Assembly (NCBI GenBank): GCA_963557075.1
Contig: CAUWDA010000007.1
Coordinates: 9,930 to 73,929 of the forward strand
Length of the DNA stretch: 64,000 nt
Source: Flavonifractor sp963557075
GTDB lineage: Bacteria; Bacillota; Clostridia; Oscillospirales; Oscillospiraceae
Direction: 5' to 3'
Position numbers and translations under genes: made by a program. The notes under the pieces are model-generated. The model saw nothing but the letters and a program-made list of their open reading frames with translations. It was not told the DNA's origin and searched no databases. Shown in pieces: positions 63,904 to 64,000 of this stretch (the first letter of the stretch is position 1; each line of letters begins with the position of its first letter).

Positions 63904-64000
63904 ATCTGAGCGCCTTGCGAGAGGCACTGAAAACTGGATCTTGATGGGAGAAACCGAGCGGAACGCCGGACGGCCTCACGAAAAAGAATCAGAAAAAAGT

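Overview
The window looks like chromosomal DNA of a GC-rich, spore-forming, anaerobic Clostridia, most like the Oscillospiraceae butyrate producers (Flavonifractor / Intestinimonas / Pseudoflavonifractor type). The reasons are a GerA-type germinant receptor operon, a Spo0A-like regulator, soj/spo0J/noc genes with Bacillus-type parS sites, acetoacetate CoA-transferase plus thiolase plus a phosphate acyltransferase, and an NADH-linked [FeFe] hydrogenase. The genus is inference; no rRNA lies inside the window.

Layout. 1-5.9 kb (minus strand): serS (cut by the window edge), a membrane coiled-coil protein, parB, parA, a 0.3 kb block of three 99-bp repeats ending in a perfect parS, noc, and an XRE regulator plus Spo0A-like response regulator pair. 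6-10 kb (minus): a PrsA-like foldase, a YitT membrane protein and an SLH/GH18 protein. 10.2-16.5 kb (plus): xpt and a complete nucleoside ABC importer (nupNOPQ). The 3' ends of xpt and nupQ are each repeated downstream after a 143-base structured insert. 16.7-18.6 kb (minus): a BlaR1/MecI-type pair. 18.8-23.0 kb: a visibly AT-richer block of a DASS-type transporter, an FAD oxidoreductase, an unlisted 52-aa Cys-rich protein and a LysR regulator. 23-29.8 kb (mostly minus): mntP-yqeC-yqeB-xdhC, tadA (plus), a tandem small-RNA-like pair, a lipoprotein, mocA and a hydantoinase. 30-33.2 kb (minus): a GntR/ABC operon. 33.3-36.0 kb (minus): thl-ctfA-ctfB.

From 36.2 kb nearly everything is on the plus strand: an HD protein, glmU, prs, pth, a polyamine-type GNAT, vanW, an orphan DltA/DltC-like pair, mfd, secA, pgeF, an oligopeptide-type binding lipoprotein, a Ca2+-type P-ATPase and a phosphate acyltransferase. 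A terminal-inverted-repeat mini-element sits at 56.1-56.3 kb. The three-gene [FeFe] hydrogenase operon (minus) ends beside it, followed by gerKA-KC-KB (plus) and a strong promoter with an rRNA-like leader at the right edge.

How it fits together. parAB/noc on the left and glmU-prs-pth-mfd on the right are gene groups that lie close to oriC in Bacillus subtilis, and transcription flips direction near 36.1 kb, so the window is probably origin-proximal, although no dnaA or DnaA-box cluster is seen. xpt plus nupNOPQ form a purine salvage unit. thl, ctfAB, the phosphate acyltransferase and the hydrogenase fit a butyrate- and H2-producing fermentation. yqeB, yqeC, xdhC and mocA are accessory genes for a selenium-dependent molybdenum hydroxylase whose structural genes are not here. 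The most unusual observations are the paired gene-3'-end duplications with similar inserts and the parS-tagged 99-bp repeats.
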